Part shown: piece after piece, positions 27,423 through 40,300 of the stretch | Layout of the letters: every line of letters starts with the position of its first letter | Position numbering within the stretch: position 1 is the first letter of the stretch | Origin: Durusdinium trenchii | Lineage: Eukaryota; Sar; Dinophyceae; Suessiales; Symbiodiniaceae | Direction: 5' to 3' | Length of the DNA stretch: 64,000 nucleotides | Assembly: GCA_963970005.1 (NCBI GenBank) | Contig: CAXAMN010023362.1 | Span: 467,112-531,111, forward strand | Notes under the pieces: generated by a model | Told to the model about the DNA's origin: nothing | Seen by the model: the letters and a program-made list of their open reading frames with translations, nothing else | Database searches by the model: none | Program-made: the position numbers and the translations under genes

Positions 27423-28454
27423 CAGTTCGTTTCTGCAAAGAAAGGCTTCCCCACAACACACGCTTGTACAAAGGACGCCTGAAACAAAAAAGAAACAATA
27501 AATCGACCACGCCCCTTTCGTCCACACACTTCTGTGGACGTCTGCTTCTGCGCTGGTTTTGTGAGGCGCCACACCTGGTCGGATCCAGGCGTCTTGGACA
27601 CAAATCATCGTGGAAGCTTCTGGGCTTAGGATGAATCCTTGCTACTGGGCAAGCTTCCTAAGAATCGTACACGTCAGGGGAGGCGCTCCTCGCAAACGAT
27701 GGGGCGTTCAATGGCGACTTGTGACACTGAGCGATCTGGTACTCCTACAGCAAGAGTCCTATCACCGTAATTTACTATACACAAACATGTCGTTGAGAGG
27801 GTGTCCCCTGGGTTCTCAGCAGGAAAATGGCAGCTTCAAAACGAACTCAAAGACACTTCCGGGGTCACACAAACAGGACCTCTCAAACCAAAAACGAAAC
27901 AGCCCAACAGCCGAACATGTGTTGTTTTGCCCGTACCCGTCTTGTTGCTATTTGGCTCCCACTGCCCTCCATCAATTTAACGACGACGAAACCCTTCCTA
28001 TAAGATTTCTTGCCACAAACGACTTCAACCCATCCTGCGGCGCAACACTCCTCTCTGTTGTTTGCAGGCTTGCGAGCGTCCGCCCACTGCCGAACAGACA
28101 CCTGCCTCGAGGATTTCAAAACCCTTTTGGCAACACTTGGAATCAAGCGCAGCCGGCTGGCGTTCCACTTGCGGCTCTTCAAAAGCCAAGCGCACATCTT
28201 GCGCAATGTCTTGGAGCCTCCGCCCAAGGAGAATTTCTTTTCGCGTCTTTCTCTGTTCGAAAAGAAGAAGGATAGTTTTTCCGGGCTCTGGGCTGTTTCC
28301 AGCCAAGCTCCACTGCAGCATTGGCGTCCGGCTCGGACATCTCCTGGATGCAACGCTGTCAAGACAAAGAATTGGCCACGTTTGCAGCTGAAGGTGGCGG
28401 TCCCATCAGCATCGGTCAACATAGACATACTCCTGGCGGGGCTCCACAACCGGA

Positions 28455-29330
28455 CTGCCGGCATCAAATCGCGCGCCGTTGGCCGGAGTGCAAAATCAGG
28501 TTGCAGCAGCTGACGAAGAACATCGTTCCCTCCAAGCAACCTCGGAATGTACACACCGGTCCTACGGAGAGCGGGGGTCTGCTCAGGGTAGTGTGGGAAA
28601 GAACGCCACACAGCTGCGTGCCCGACCAGTTGCATCTGTTGCGCCAGCAAATCCTTACTGGCAAGTTCTGCGTCTGTCGAGGGGGTGCATTTGGCAATTG
28701 AATGTTTGGACCCTAGACGAAGCGAACCGGCAACCCCACCGTCGACGTAACTTAACAACTCCAAACCGACCCGTTTTTGTGCAATACTCTTGTTTCGAGG
28801 TTTGGGGCGACAAACAGTGTACAACAATTGATCACACATGTACGCACAAGCTTCGAATCCCGAAGTAGCTCCGAACAATCGCTCGCCACATCATCTCGTA
28901 GAGCAAGACACCAAGGCTCCACATATCGCTCGGAGGGCCTGGACGCTTGCCCAAAATCACTTCAGGGCTCCGGTAGTTCAAAGTCAACGCTGGCAAAGTC
29001 ATGTAAACCTGTGCGTTGCCAAAATCAGCCAGCTTGGCTCGCCACTTCTCTTGGCAGAATACCAGCACATTGCCTGGTTTCACATCGTTGTGAACAACTT
29101 GCTCCGAATGACGATGCGCAAGGGCTTCGGCTAAGTCCAGTAGCAATTTTTCTCGCAAGTGGCAGCTCCAAGGGAAGGAACTCCGTCAATGTTCCAAGAG
29201 CGAGCTCGAACACCATACCGTATCCTCCACCAATTGTGACATCCAGAAGCTGCACCACTTGGGGGCATTGCACTTGCTCCAAGATCGAGACCTCCTGCAA
29301 AAATTCTAGTGCCTTGCTTGCGCGACCTCT
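28455..29330 (-). pseudogene. Protein kinase (CMGC-like), broken or multi-exon
   Basis: Kinase motifs occur in order on the minus strand. At about 29330-29160 there is an alpha-C-like helix and hinge (ALEFLQEVSILEQVQ, VVQLLDV, GMVFELALGTLTEFL). At about 29092 is the catalytic loop VVHNDVKPGNVLV, with Asn instead of Arg before the catalytic Asp. LADFGNA is near 29026, YRSPEVILG near 28966, then SDMWSLGVLLYEM. The N-terminal part and the catalytic loop are in different frames, switching near 29155. After a gap of about 180 bp that looks like an intron, the C-lobe ends at about 28665-28455 (SKDLLAQQMQLVGHAAVW, LLQPDFALRPTARDLM). The glycine loop and the VAIK lysine are not seen. The frame runs on to 27883 with no recognisable domain. 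It could be a live gene with a sequence error or a decayed copy. Confidence 0.62.
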
Positions 29331-29749
29331 CCTCAGGTATGCCGAGCAAAAAATGAGCAGTGGCCGGTGGACTCAGACCCAGAAATTCGAGCGAGCAAAA
29401 CGCTCAGCCAAACACAAATACATTTCAAATTGACTATCTCACTTCTCGCTGGTCACGTCACAAGAAAAAATTGAACAATCACATAAACAATTAGTCCAGC
29501 GACAACTCTTTCACAGCCACTTTGCGGTCAGTCCGCCTTCCACTGCCACGAACACTTTGCCAAACCTATGGGACCGAGCGAACAAACGGAGGCCGCCCGC
29601 CAAACTAAACGAAACTCTAGGGTTAACTAAGCGTTTTAGCAGAAGAACATAAAACATACTCAGGAAGACAAAACAAAACAAGGAACGTGCCACCACCCAA
29701 GGTCTTGATGAAGCCGTAATCAGTAGTCATCCAACACCTTGGAAGGCTA

Positions 29750-30085
29750 CTCTAAGTGCCCCTGCACAAGCGCAAAGCCTTTCTGAAGCAGCGGTGCCAT
29801 CGCAGGCGCCGTCACAGTGGGCACTGTCACATTGGGCACTGTCACCACAGGCGCTGTCGCCCCTGCCCGCAAACGCCAAGGTGCACCATTGTTCAGGCAC
29901 GCCTTGGCATAGTTATGAGCGGTCGAAAAGGTCGCAGAGCTCTTCCAAACAAGGAGGACCGCCAGAGTCTCTGGCAACGCAGCTGTGCGCGACAGCGCTC
30001 GGCCTCTGCGAGCTGCCGCTTCAAGCGCCTCCAGCCCAGATCGAAAATCTTCTTCGTTCTCAAACTGGATCTGCCAATCTTTGGC
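29750..30085 (-). CDS. Hypothetical protein exon
   Basis: An open minus frame reads KDWQIQFENEEDFRSGLEAL, then EAAARRGRALSRTAALPETLA and TFSTAHNYAKACLNNGAPW, a convincing helical, charged composition. It ends in a short Val/Thr/Pro repeat (VVTVPNVTVPTVTAP) produced by a 15-bp tandem repeat at about 29812-29860. The frame extends upstream of its first ATG. No family is recognised. It lies upstream of the kinase remnant on the same strand and may belong to the same transcription unit. Confidence 0.4.
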
Positions 30086-30373
30086 GGCTCGGTTTCAAAG
30101 GACCATGGCTGAACAACGCAGGTCCTGAGAGTTTCCTATAAAATTAAAGCTCCAACTGGATTCGTTTAGTTTGGCACTAAACTTACAGAAGGCGGTTCCG
30201 GCCTGCTGCACTTTGTCTGAGTCTGTCCTTTCAGCTTGAGGAGCGCTGCCCTCTTGATGTGTCAAATCCACCATCTATATACAGCCATCCTCTTGAGGAC
30301 GCGCCTGACGCGTCTAAAAGAAGTGCAATAAAAAGCACGTGAGAGTGAGAGAGAGAGAGGGAGAGACAGAGTG

Positions 30374-30835
30374 TCAGCACTGAATCTCGTCGCACCAGGG
30401 CCCCCAGCAAGTGGCTCCTCCGGAGCGCGCCATCAGCGCCATCAGCCTGACGCCGCTGATGTTTCCACTACGCAGAGAAACATGTTGCCTCCTCTTTAGA
30501 TCTCGCACTGGGATGATGTCGGGATGGCTCAGTTTGAGGTCAGAGAGACTGTGCCTACCAACAGGAAGACGACAGTGGAGCCAGTGCCAGTACTTGTGCT
30601 TGTCAGCGCCCATCCACTTGTCAGACTCGGCAACAAGTGTGTAGTCAAGACGATGTAGCATGATATGGCGATCAGCCTGACTTGGGTGCCAGTCACACAA
30701 GGTATCATCTTCCGCATGTATGAGGTGGACATCATATTGGCCTGGAGTGGCAACTTCCATCAGTGCTGCAAATACTCCCTTGGGCATCGCAATAGCACCA
30801 AGTTTGGCCGAAACCCGACATTCCGGAAACAACAC
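30374..30835 (-). CDS. Hypothetical protein exon
   Basis: A 153-residue frame with ordinary soluble-protein composition: GVFAALMEVATPGQYDVHLI, HAEDDTLCDW, KYWHWLHCRLPVGRHSL, PDIIPVRDLKRRQHVSL. Trp and His are frequent. No named family is recognised. There is no clear intron inside; the first Met may not be the start. A GAGAGAGA run at 30340-30370 follows its end. Confidence 0.4.
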   Translation of the reverse strand: MLFPECRVSAKLGAIAMPKGVFAALMEVATPGQYDVHLIHAEDDTLCDWHPSQADRHIMLHRLDYTLVAESDKWMGADKHKYWHWLHCRLPVGRHSLSDLKLSHPDIIPVRDLKRRQHVSLRSGNISGVRLMALMARSGGATCWGPWCDEIQC

Positions 30836-31576
30836 TCTTTGGGCACAATGGTCCCTAGCTTACACGCATCTCTAGTCTCAATGGCGAGCGGCAAACAACC
30901 TTCTTGGCAAAACAACTAGCTACTGAGCTACTAATCAGAAGCCACAGCGTTCAAATCCCTGCGCACCGGCCGGCCTTCACCGACAGAAGCCCAAAGAAAA
31001 AAACACAGCCCAGCGCTGCAAGGGCTCTTTGCCTCTTTGGTATGGCTGCTCGAGGGGTGTCAATCTCGCAGTGGCTTACTGTGGCGATTGTGGCAAGACA
31101 CAAGTCACAAGCAGAGCTTCATCAAAGCTGCTGCATGCGACTGCTCGCGCCGTGGATTGACAAGCCCAGCCCTGTCTCAGCCAAAAGCCGCTGTGTCGGA
31201 CTGAGCTCCGGTCGATAAGCGTTCCAACTCACCAAATGGCCAAGGGGATCCAAGGGGGAAACATTAGAGACATATGTGGCTTAGTGCTAAAAGGTCAGAT
31301 TGTAAGAGGAACCTAAGTGGAGCCCAGACCTATTGAAACGAAACCAGGCTATACAGACCTGCACGTCGGACCACGACGATCGGACTCTGAGATTCTCGTG
31401 GTCTAGTTGGAAACAAGTCTCGTCGACATGCCCATGATGGTCCATCTGTCTTTTGTGGTCCAGTTGCTCGTGTTCGGATGGTAAGTGTCCCAATAACCAC
31501 CTACTAGGGGGGGGCCTTTTATTTGTTTATCAAAGTGTAACGCCACACATACAAAAGGAAACACCCGGCTTTCTTC

Positions 31577-31636
31577 GTGTCAGCCACTCAGGATCTTGAG
31601 TGGCTGAGTGGCTGAGTCGCTGACAGGAAGAAAATC
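31577..31636. repeat. GTGGCTGA...CAGGAAGAAA repeat, locus 3 (palindromic)
   Basis: CAGCCACTCAGGATCTTGAGTGGCTGAGTGG places one unit against its inverse around GGATCTTG, then runs into GCTGACAGGAAGAAAATCC. Confidence 0.7.
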
Positions 31637-31639
31637 CGC

Positions 31640-33290
31640 ATTTCCACGCACAATCTGATGTAATGCCATGTAACATAATGTAACGGTATGTTATGGTAGG
31701 TATGTATGTACAGTAGGTAGGTAGGTATGTCGTGTGCCAATATTTTTGTTTGGATAAGCAATAGAGACACCTGCCAGCACTCAGCCACTGTTGCGTTTGT
31801 TTGGTAGTAGCACGCATGGTATTGACGCATGGTATTGAACCGCCCAGTCCGGTGCAGTGGAGGTCTGATTCTGCTGAGCAAGGCTGGAGCGCGACTTCAT
31901 GGCCTTCAATGAATGACAAGCACTTCAGAACTTGGGGATGTCAATGAAACGCAAGAAGTGAAAATGAATCGAATCAATGAACATGTTGTAACAACGTTGT
32001 ATTGGTTGAATGAGGCTGCAGCTTGGTCTGTGCACACTGGGAATACCAATTGAAGTGCCTCCACACAAGCACAACTGACAAATGAAGGTCCACAACAACA
32101 ATGAACGCGTTTGTTTGCCGATAAAATTTCAAGAAAAACGAAGATTGGCTGCTGTATCATACAGCCTGTATGTAGGCTTCTTGCTGAACAGCAATTGGTG
32201 GAAACTGAGGGCGTAGCAAGCGGAGAATCTGACGGATTCTGCGCTAGTAGCCAGCCTTGGCAAGAATGGTGCTTTTGGACTGTATCCTCGCTGAAACCAC
32301 GGGACGAGATGTTTGATATTGAGTTAAACACCTCAACACTTCAAAACATTAGTCATGAAACAGGTGTGAATGATTTCTCCATGGCGCGCAGTCTCACAAG
32401 AGCCAAGCAACGAGCCTTTGTCGCGCCCACTTGCGTGAGGTCAAAAGCCAGCATAGGCTCGAACAGAGCATGCGGTTGCATCAACGACGCTTGCACCTGT
32501 CCCCAAATAGGAAATTCGGCAGAACATGTTCCACTTTATTACGCATTAATCCGACATCCAACACCTCAAGCAGTGGATGTAGAGTTTACGTAGTCTACCA
32601 GTGGATTTGCCAAATGATGCATCTGGCTGCCAAGGTGCTTGAAGAGTGGCACCCCATACAATATTCGTGTCAAAAATCAACATGGCTTCAATAATGTCGG
32701 TCCCTCTTCCTTGTTTCACACTAGTCAGAAGTCGAGCGGGGCCATTGCGAAAACACTGCATCGAAACGCTTTTGCGAACAAGAGACCATGAACATGTGTG
32801 ACAGACTTTTGTCGAGCCATCCACTGCTCCAAAGAGTCAAGCCTCGGCGGGAAACACCATAACGTGGCTCTGAGCGATGCAAAACCTTGATTCCAAGGGG
32901 CGTCAATGGAGTATTCCAATGAACTGTTTCACCTGACTCTGAAGCAGCGAACAGCTCACGCGCTGAATCCTCCAAGGGGCACACTGGGCACACCAGGTCA
33001 GGTGCAAGCGAGGAGAGCAGTTAAGAGGCATGCAGCAAGTGAATCGAGAAGCAAAACACATGCCCCCACAGTCTAAGTCTCAAGTAAACTATGAAATTTT
33101 GCCCTGTCCTCTGCTGCACCTTGGAAATGCTCAAAGCAAGCGAGCTACGTCTTGCCGTTTTCGCCGGTGGGTGGGTTTGAAAAAATGGGAGTCTCGGGGG
33201 CCTGGATCTGTTGCGGTCTCGCCATAGCACAACTTGGCATCAACATTGTTGGCACACGGTCGTGCCACCCTTTCTGCATGGACCACACGG
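31640..33290. other. Mostly non-coding, possible small exons
   Basis: Minus-strand segments near 32560-32800 (TDIIEAMLIFDTNIVWGATL) and 32780-32990 (RELFAASESGETVHWNTPL) have protein-like composition and could be TMEM131-like internal exons, but the match is weak. A GTATGTATG-type block lies at about 31690-31730. Confidence 0.3.
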
Positions 33291-33299
33291 AAAGGATGA

Positions 33300-33735
33300 A
33301 TATGTTTTTCCGGAATTTGTTTTCAGGTGTTTTCCGGGAATTTGTGTCACGTTTCTTCACCTACTGCTTTTGCTTTTTGCTCTTGCTTCTGCTGGGAGTG
33401 CTTTACAAGCACTAGGAGCAGCAGAAAGGGCAGGGGACGAAGCACCAAAGCCCTTTTCTGTTCCCTCCCTTTGTCACTGTCTCGCTCTCTCCGTCACGCT
33501 GGCTTTGGTGCTTCGTCACCTGCCCTTTCTGCTGCTCCTAGTGCTTGTAAAGCACTCCCAGCAGAAGCAAAAGCAAAGGCAGAAAGTAAAAGCAGAAGCA
33601 AAAGCAAAAGCAAAAAAACAAAAGAAGAAGCACAAGCAAAAAGCAAAAGCAAAAGCAGAAGCAGTAGGGGAAAAACGCGAAAACAATTCCCGGAAAAAAT
33701 AACGAAAAAAACAGAGAAATACCGTTTCCACACGG
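33300..33735. repeat. Long inverted repeat (hairpin)
   Basis: The core arms 33385-33452 and 33501-33568 are reverse complements with about one mismatch over 68 bp, around a loop of 48 bp. The pairing continues imperfectly outward through a CTTTTGCTTTTGC / GCAAAAGCAAAAG tract to TTTTCCGGGAATT (left) and AATTCCCGGAAAA (right). The right arm is expanded by repeats of AAGCAAAAGC. No gene, TIR-type transposase or target duplication was recognised. Confidence 0.85.
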
Positions 33736-35559
33736 AAACATTGGAAGGTTTTGCTGCTACATTTTAGAGGCCTCGGTTGATGAATCGCTTCCACAAGCAT
33801 GTGCTCAGAAAACCATGCAGCCACACGAACAAACACAAAGGTATGGTTTATTCACTCATGGCATGACACTGGCCAAAAACCTTGACTAGAGTCAAGGGTC
33901 CAATAGCAAACCCTATATAATCAAAGCGTCAAACTGGAACACAAATACCACATCATGGGGCGCCAAAAAACTTGTTCCAAAATCCCGGAAGTGCAGAATC
34001 TGATGTGCCGGGTTTGTGAGACGCCGCGCTGGGGGTCTCAATCCGCGTGAGCCCAGCCAGTTCTTTTTAGCGTATCAGCGGCGCATGAGAATTATCTGTT
34101 TCCGCACCTGTGTTCCATGTAGTTGTTGCCAAAGCGGCTACTGTAGTTCTTAATGTGGTCCATGCACACTTGAGATGTCGAGCATGGCAGCAAGGAACTC
34201 CATGAAGGTGTGTCTTTGTGTGTGTGTGTGTCTTGCCGGTTGTCGCGCGATATGTGCTCATAGCTGTTCAGTACTGCATGAGTTCTCTCACTGTCATGCC
34301 CATGGTTTATTGAGTTCTTTGTGGGGGCACGAGCCCAATGTCCTTACACCCGCATATCTCTCAATGGTCTGGATTCAAGAAGATCTGTTGGGATGACACT
34401 TTAGCTAACTTCACTACTACATCACCGCGGGAGATCATTGATCAATATAGACTTCCCGATGTATGGCCAATGTGGATCATTTGGTGGTGAACGAATCGCC
34501 GGCTTTTGCGAGGTCTTGTTGCATGCTACCTGCGTAGGACCCAGAAGGCCCCAAAAGAAAACCAACTTCCTATCACCGATGCACAGTAGCTTTTGTGGCT
34601 TGCTGCCTGAGATGTCGCTAATTGCGATCCAAAGCCCGACATCGTTCTGTCCGAGAAATTCACCTTATTTGACCTCGCCCTGTCATAGGCGTACTTAACA
34701 GGCTGCCGGGTGTAAATGTTCAAAGCTCATTGAGCAATGCCACTGATCGCGGCCGCTAGGCTGATGGTTGCGCGAAACTGGCGCAAGATAGGTTCAACAA
34801 AGGCGATCAACTGGTGTCGCATGAGAGGCCGCACAGCCACGACTCCAAAGAATTGAAAGGCCCCAGTTTCTTACATGGCCTACGTCTGTTGAAACACAGC
34901 TACGTCTGATGTTGAAACCTACGTCTGGAGTTTAACACATGTTGTCCTGCGATGTAGACGTCGAAACTATATATATATATACTGGGACAAAAGGTGGTCC
35001 ACTCCGGAAGCATCCGAAGCCAAACATTCCACAATAACTACGGAATGTTCTTATATTTGTTGCGTTCTAGTCGCCACTGCCTGCCCACTAAATCAAGGGT
35101 GAAAATTTGATTTGAATCAATGGTCACAAAAAGTGTGCAAACGTCTGACAGAAACAACAGGCTCACATTCAGAGCTTTTCTGGTGATTCTGATCTTGCCG
35201 CGGCACCAGCTCCAGAAGGCATGGAGACCTGGAAAATGAACAAAACTGAAGAAATCTGAAGAATGTAAGGAGCCTAGAAACAGCAGTCAGTCCGTTCTCC
35301 AAAGTAGCCTGGCACTTGTTCGGCGAAGTTACAGAGCGTTCTTGTTTCTAGTGCAACAGGGTAGTGATGTCCATCGTGCCAGAGGAAAGAGACAAGTCTA
35401 TAGAAATGAACACAACAAACTCGAGAACCCGAAAGGTCCAGAAGCACAAGAACAGAAGGAAGAAAGAAAGAACGGAGAAGCATTCCTGTCTTTAGTATAT
35501 AGAATAAGGCAGTGGCATCCAGGCTGCAAAGAGGTATGTAGGGGTATGTATCCAGCGGC

Positions 35560-35652
35560 ACTTGCATGCTTCAGCGTGGCCATTCCCACAAACTGCCATG
35601 CAAAGAATCGACCGGAGGCCTTCGCTGGATCATAGTAGACCCTAACCTCAGC
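35560..35652 (-). CDS. TMEM131-like internal exon (candidate)
   Basis: The frame reads EVRVYYDPAKASGRFFAWQF then VGMATL. It resembles the segment of TMEM131 around NIYFDP...CYVG that lies between its central immunoglobulin-like domains. The exon is short and the match rests on about 25 residues, so this is tentative. It is on the right strand and in the right order between the exons at 37.3 kb and 20.1 kb. Confidence 0.35.
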
Positions 35653-37243
35653 CAGCATACCACAAACGCTATTACACAATTACAAACAACATGCGAGAGA
35701 GAGTGCCTGGACATGCTGGTCACACAGATCATGCAAAAGAGGCAAAGCATGCCGTGGTACTGTATACTACCGCCGAAGCTACCGTACGCAGGGTCTGTAA
35801 AATATTTATATAGACTGTCTTATAGTGCTACAGCGCACTACAGTACCACACTCCTTTTTTTTCGGAACACATGTTTAAAGGAGATCTCTACGTATCCCGC
35901 CCCGATCTTCTGTACTGCATTGACACACCTGCGCTCTGATGCAGCTGCGTAGCAACTTCCGTTCGAGCCAAGGGTTTCAGGGTCTTCGTGAGAAGCTCGG
36001 GAATGATACGGCTGTCAGTCGATCGAACTGAGTCAGGGCAGTTTCTGCACTCCAAGGCGTCAGAAATGGCATCTATATAATGTGCTTTTTCAGGCTCTTC
36101 ATGATGTGTGCTTGTTGTTTCTTGTTGGATGTTTCTTGTTGGCTAAGTTGCAAGACCCCGTCTGCCGAGTCTACTGAGCCCTGCCTGCGCTAAGCTGCAA
36201 AGGCTGCTCGAAAGTTGAGCGTGCCGCAACAACACGATTCTGGACCTGCGTGCAAAATCGGTCAAAGGATGGCTATAGTCTTGAGACTTAGGCGTCAACA
36301 GGCCACAAGCTCTGCGAAAAGAGTCTCCCAATCAAGTCCAAGCTGCTCGGCCAGGAAATGATGCTTCAAACCGCAAGCTCGCTGGAGAAAAGCTCAGCCC
36401 GCCCAGAACGCTCTCGTACCTTCAATTCGGAGTATTGAAGTCAAAAGTGCTTTTAGCCAAGGGGTCTATGAATCTCTAGCTCGGCCTAGCTTATACGCCG
36501 TCCTGCTGGGGCACAAAATGCCTTATGTATCTTGTCTGAAAAGGTATCATCGTGCAAACAGTTGCATGAGAAAATCTTTTGCAACCGAGGGCGTGTTTCT
36601 GCAAAGTGTCCGTAACAGGACGTTTAATGAATGCCACTGGCAAGCGTTTGAACTGAATCAACTGGTCCAGTCTACCCAGGAGGAAAACGAACTAAGTAAG
36701 GCGCAAGGAGGTTCGAGTCTGAAGATGAGTCTTTATCACTTCATAAGTTCGCCAACTGATAATCAATGGGCGGACCATTGGGTTCAAAAGCCCAAAAACG
36801 AAGTGCTTGGTGCGTACAATGTTGCATCATGCCACAACTACCTCTAGTTGCCTGCTTGATTCAACTGTTCCTGGCCCTTGCCTGATTCTTATGGTAATCT
36901 TTTCACCTCGCTTGGTGACCAGCTGCACGCTGGCGTTCCTCAGTGGAGTCAGAGTTAGATATTGGATGATATTGGCAACGCCTCAGATGTGCCCAAGAAA
37001 CATCCAACAACTATGTAATATTATTGTAATATTATGTACAGTAATCTACGCTTCTTTGCTGTAGTAGGCTGCAATGCAACAGGCGCAAGCACACCACTGC
37101 CCAAATGTCGGTAAATCCCGGCTCCCCCTCTCCAAGAAAAAGAACACGCGCAATGCCGAGCCAGAATCACAGATGGCCCGCCGGCAACTGTAGGCTCCTG
37201 CAGCCCCGGGTATGATCAAATCATGCTGTCACTCTATATACAA

Positions 37244-37357
37244 AACATGGGTCTGAACATCTCTGTCCTTCTCAAGAACTTCTAAGGTTAGAGCCAACCT
37301 ATGCCCAGGTTGCAGAGTCAGCACCTCAGGGCACATCGCAGAATGGAGAACAAACAT
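37244..37357 (-). CDS. TMEM131-like internal exon (candidate)
   Basis: After a good acceptor (TTCCTTCCAG) the frame reads MFVLHSAMCPEVLTLQPGHR, then LALTLEVLEKDRDVQTHV. This is the strand pattern of an ASH/PapD-like domain, with the LxPG turn followed by alternating hydrophobics, as in the repeated domains of TMEM131. Order and strand fit the gene reading from 43.5 kb toward 19.8 kb. Confidence 0.4.
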
Positions 37358-37399
37358 GCTGGAAGGAATTATAGGTCCACACCCGGCCACAACTCCACA

Positions 37400-40300
37400 A
37401 GTTGTGTGTGTGTGCGTGTCAGCTGCGCCTTCTTTGTGTTCGACTGCCTTGGGATTGGCCTGGATCCGCGTGTCTGAATCCCCTGGCCATAGGCTGGACA
37501 TTGAGAAACAACTGTTTCCATAAAGAAGGAAAAAGGCAAGCAAAATCAGCTATCTTCAAACAAATCCGTCAGGATACCACGAGAGTCTAGCCTGCGGACT
37601 GTACATGCCATCCATGTGCAGGCTCACACTCGGGTGACTGAAGCTAAAGCTCTCAATCGTCACGTTGACCGGATTGAGGTTCCTTCAGCACAACCAAAAT
37701 TCGGGCCAGACAACACAGTGGGTGGTGGTAACCCTCAGAATTGGTTCTTCCCGACCCTCATGAGGCCTTTGGTCAAAAGACTAAAGGTTGGGCAACCAGA
37801 AAGAAAGGAACATGTGTAAAAATGTGATCACAAAATGCCACAGCCAGCTTTGGCATGTGCGGCTCGTGACAAACTCTCAAAGTTTCAAAAGCACCAAGAA
37901 TAAAGTGCGTAGCTACGACCCTGACCCTGATTTCCATCGTTGCGGAGCAAACCAAATTTGTCTATTGTTATCTTAGACTTGGCCTCAGTGACATTCAGTG
38001 GTACATTCAGGTCGAATTGTGCAAGGTCTGCTCTCAACTGCACGGGTTGCATAGGCACTTACAAAATAGTCAAATTAGTGGCTCGAAGACCTTCTAGCCA
38101 TGAAAAAACAGAATGGAAGATCACGGTAACCTGCAGGGCTGAATGCAGCTTGGAGGCGTGATGTTAAGCCCTGAGAGCGAAAAAGGGTGTGAAAAATGGC
38201 AAAAGCACTTGACAAAAACTGCGTTAAGGTTCAGTCTTCTCTGCTATGTCTAGCACAATGCCAAGCATCGTGACCGGCGTGCTTCTGATACGCTCAGAAT
38301 CCCTAAGTCCAAATCCTTGGTTCGTTCAAACTTTGGCAGCGGCGAGACTTATAAAAAATGACGTGAACGCATTTCAACTATCTAGCATCTCTGCGCGGTG
38401 GGCAGTAAAAACAGTCTGTAGCCGTAGCATCCACCCAAATTGTGCAAGAAGCTCCTGCAAGGGACACATGAACATGTCTCATGTATCGACATGTGGCGAG
38501 GCTGCCAGCGCTGGCAGCCGCACTGCATTCTTGAAGTTCACCATGTTCCATCTGGCATGACAGGACACATGGCCACACATTCACCAGGACACATGGCCAC
38601 TGACCAATGTCACTCACCTATGATCGCCAAGCTCTACTGGACACTGGAGCTGCAAGGACTGTGCATGCACAGAACATCACAGAAGTGAGGCCAAAATTGA
38701 GCAATCAAAGTGGTTGCCTGGCAATGGAGGTTTCCATGGTAGACTTGAAGAGGGATCTTCATCGCCTGTGAAATGGAAGCGAAACTACTTTCATGCATGC
38801 TCAGGTCAGCTGCCTGTGGCATTCAAGTAGCTTTGAAGATCCAGGCTTTAAGACTGTAAGACAGTAAGGCACCGACAGTCACATTTGTGGCCAGCTCTAA
38901 GTCCCTGGTGCACAAGGCCTCGCAAAACAATGCAAAACTCATGGGAGCCTGCAAGACTTGCATACCGATGGGCCGCCAGCACTGGGGGACAGGCACTGCT
39001 CCCGTTGGACGTGTACTCTAAATGCATCAAGGAGGCGGCCTGAACAGCATGCAGAAGAAAGGGGCCATAGACAATGGTCAAAGTCAAATCTGAATAGATT
39101 GAAACAACAAAAATGCATCTAGCCAGGCCTCCCCTGGCTGCAAGACGGTGTCAGGCTGAAAATGTGAGATCTTGAAGCTAGCATCCTTGTGGGCTCCAAT
39201 AATAACAGTCTATTTGGGGAAACAAAACGCAGAAGCAGCAGGTGAATAAAAGGACAAGCTGCGTCTATCTTTGCAGAGCGTATCAATATAGGAACCTGAG
39301 CACCAAAGAACACATGCATTCTCGCGTTCTAGTGTCAACCACCTTGCATCCCCTATCATCCCCTTAAGTTGTCGGAATGATTTCCGCGTTCAAAACTATT
39401 CACACTACATCATGGCACATCATCGCTGCATCCAAGCATCGGAAAAGTTGTTCGACACCATTATCGCGCGCATTGTAGATGTCACACGGCCAGGTGTGGC
39501 AAGAAACTTGGTCTTGTCATTCATGAAACCTTAAAGCGTCAGAATGGAATGGATCTTGCTGGAACAGTGCAGCCAGCACTCTGCGCATCCAAGATTCCAA
39601 GGGAACCATATAAAACCTCAATCACAGTCAACTACAATACTGGCAACACTGAATCTCAGAGCCAAAGACCGGAGTGGCTTTCTCTGATCGACTCGGGGCC
39701 TACGACAAATGAGAACGTGGATTGGACAAAATGTTCAGTGCACTGACCTAGGTCGAGCCACGTTTGCTTTGTATGGCACATCCAGGGTCGCAGATACAGC
39801 ATCGGTATCATTCACAATGAGCTGCAACTTACCTTGCAAAGAACGGGCCCACCAACTCAGCACACATGAATGTGTTGTGATTTTGTGATCTCAGCTGCTG
39901 AGGGAAAGGACGCAAAATCTATGAAATATCAGTGTATATATATATATATTTGTTTATTAATTCTAAGTTGAGCAAAGTTTCCGTGAACAGCGCCTTCCCT
40001 TGAACCGTGGTAGGTCACCTTTGCAAATCGTACCATTGACCCTGAAGAGACGCTAATTCCTGCCAACATTGCCGCAGTTGCACGAGACATAGAGTTGAAT
40101 CCCCGTGTTTAGCCTTTGAAGGTGTGCATGGTCACGCTAAAGCTAAAGCACAAAGCCCGACAATCTAGTATATAGTTCAATTGCCCACCTTTCTTATGAT
40201 CGAAGCCCGATATCTGGAGATTGGGATTCCTTAGCGGGACATGGTTGGTTCACCTGCGACTAAAGCACACTCTTGAAAATAAACACTCTGGGAAAGCGGG

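Noticed and set aside
27610-28275. A 221-codon plus-strand frame
   Set aside because: It lies opposite the minus-strand frame that continues from the kinase C-lobe; its composition shows no family signal.
33211-33836. Lys/Gln-rich and Phe-rich open frames on both strands
   Set aside because: They are produced by the AAGCAAAAGC repeats and the long inverted repeat.
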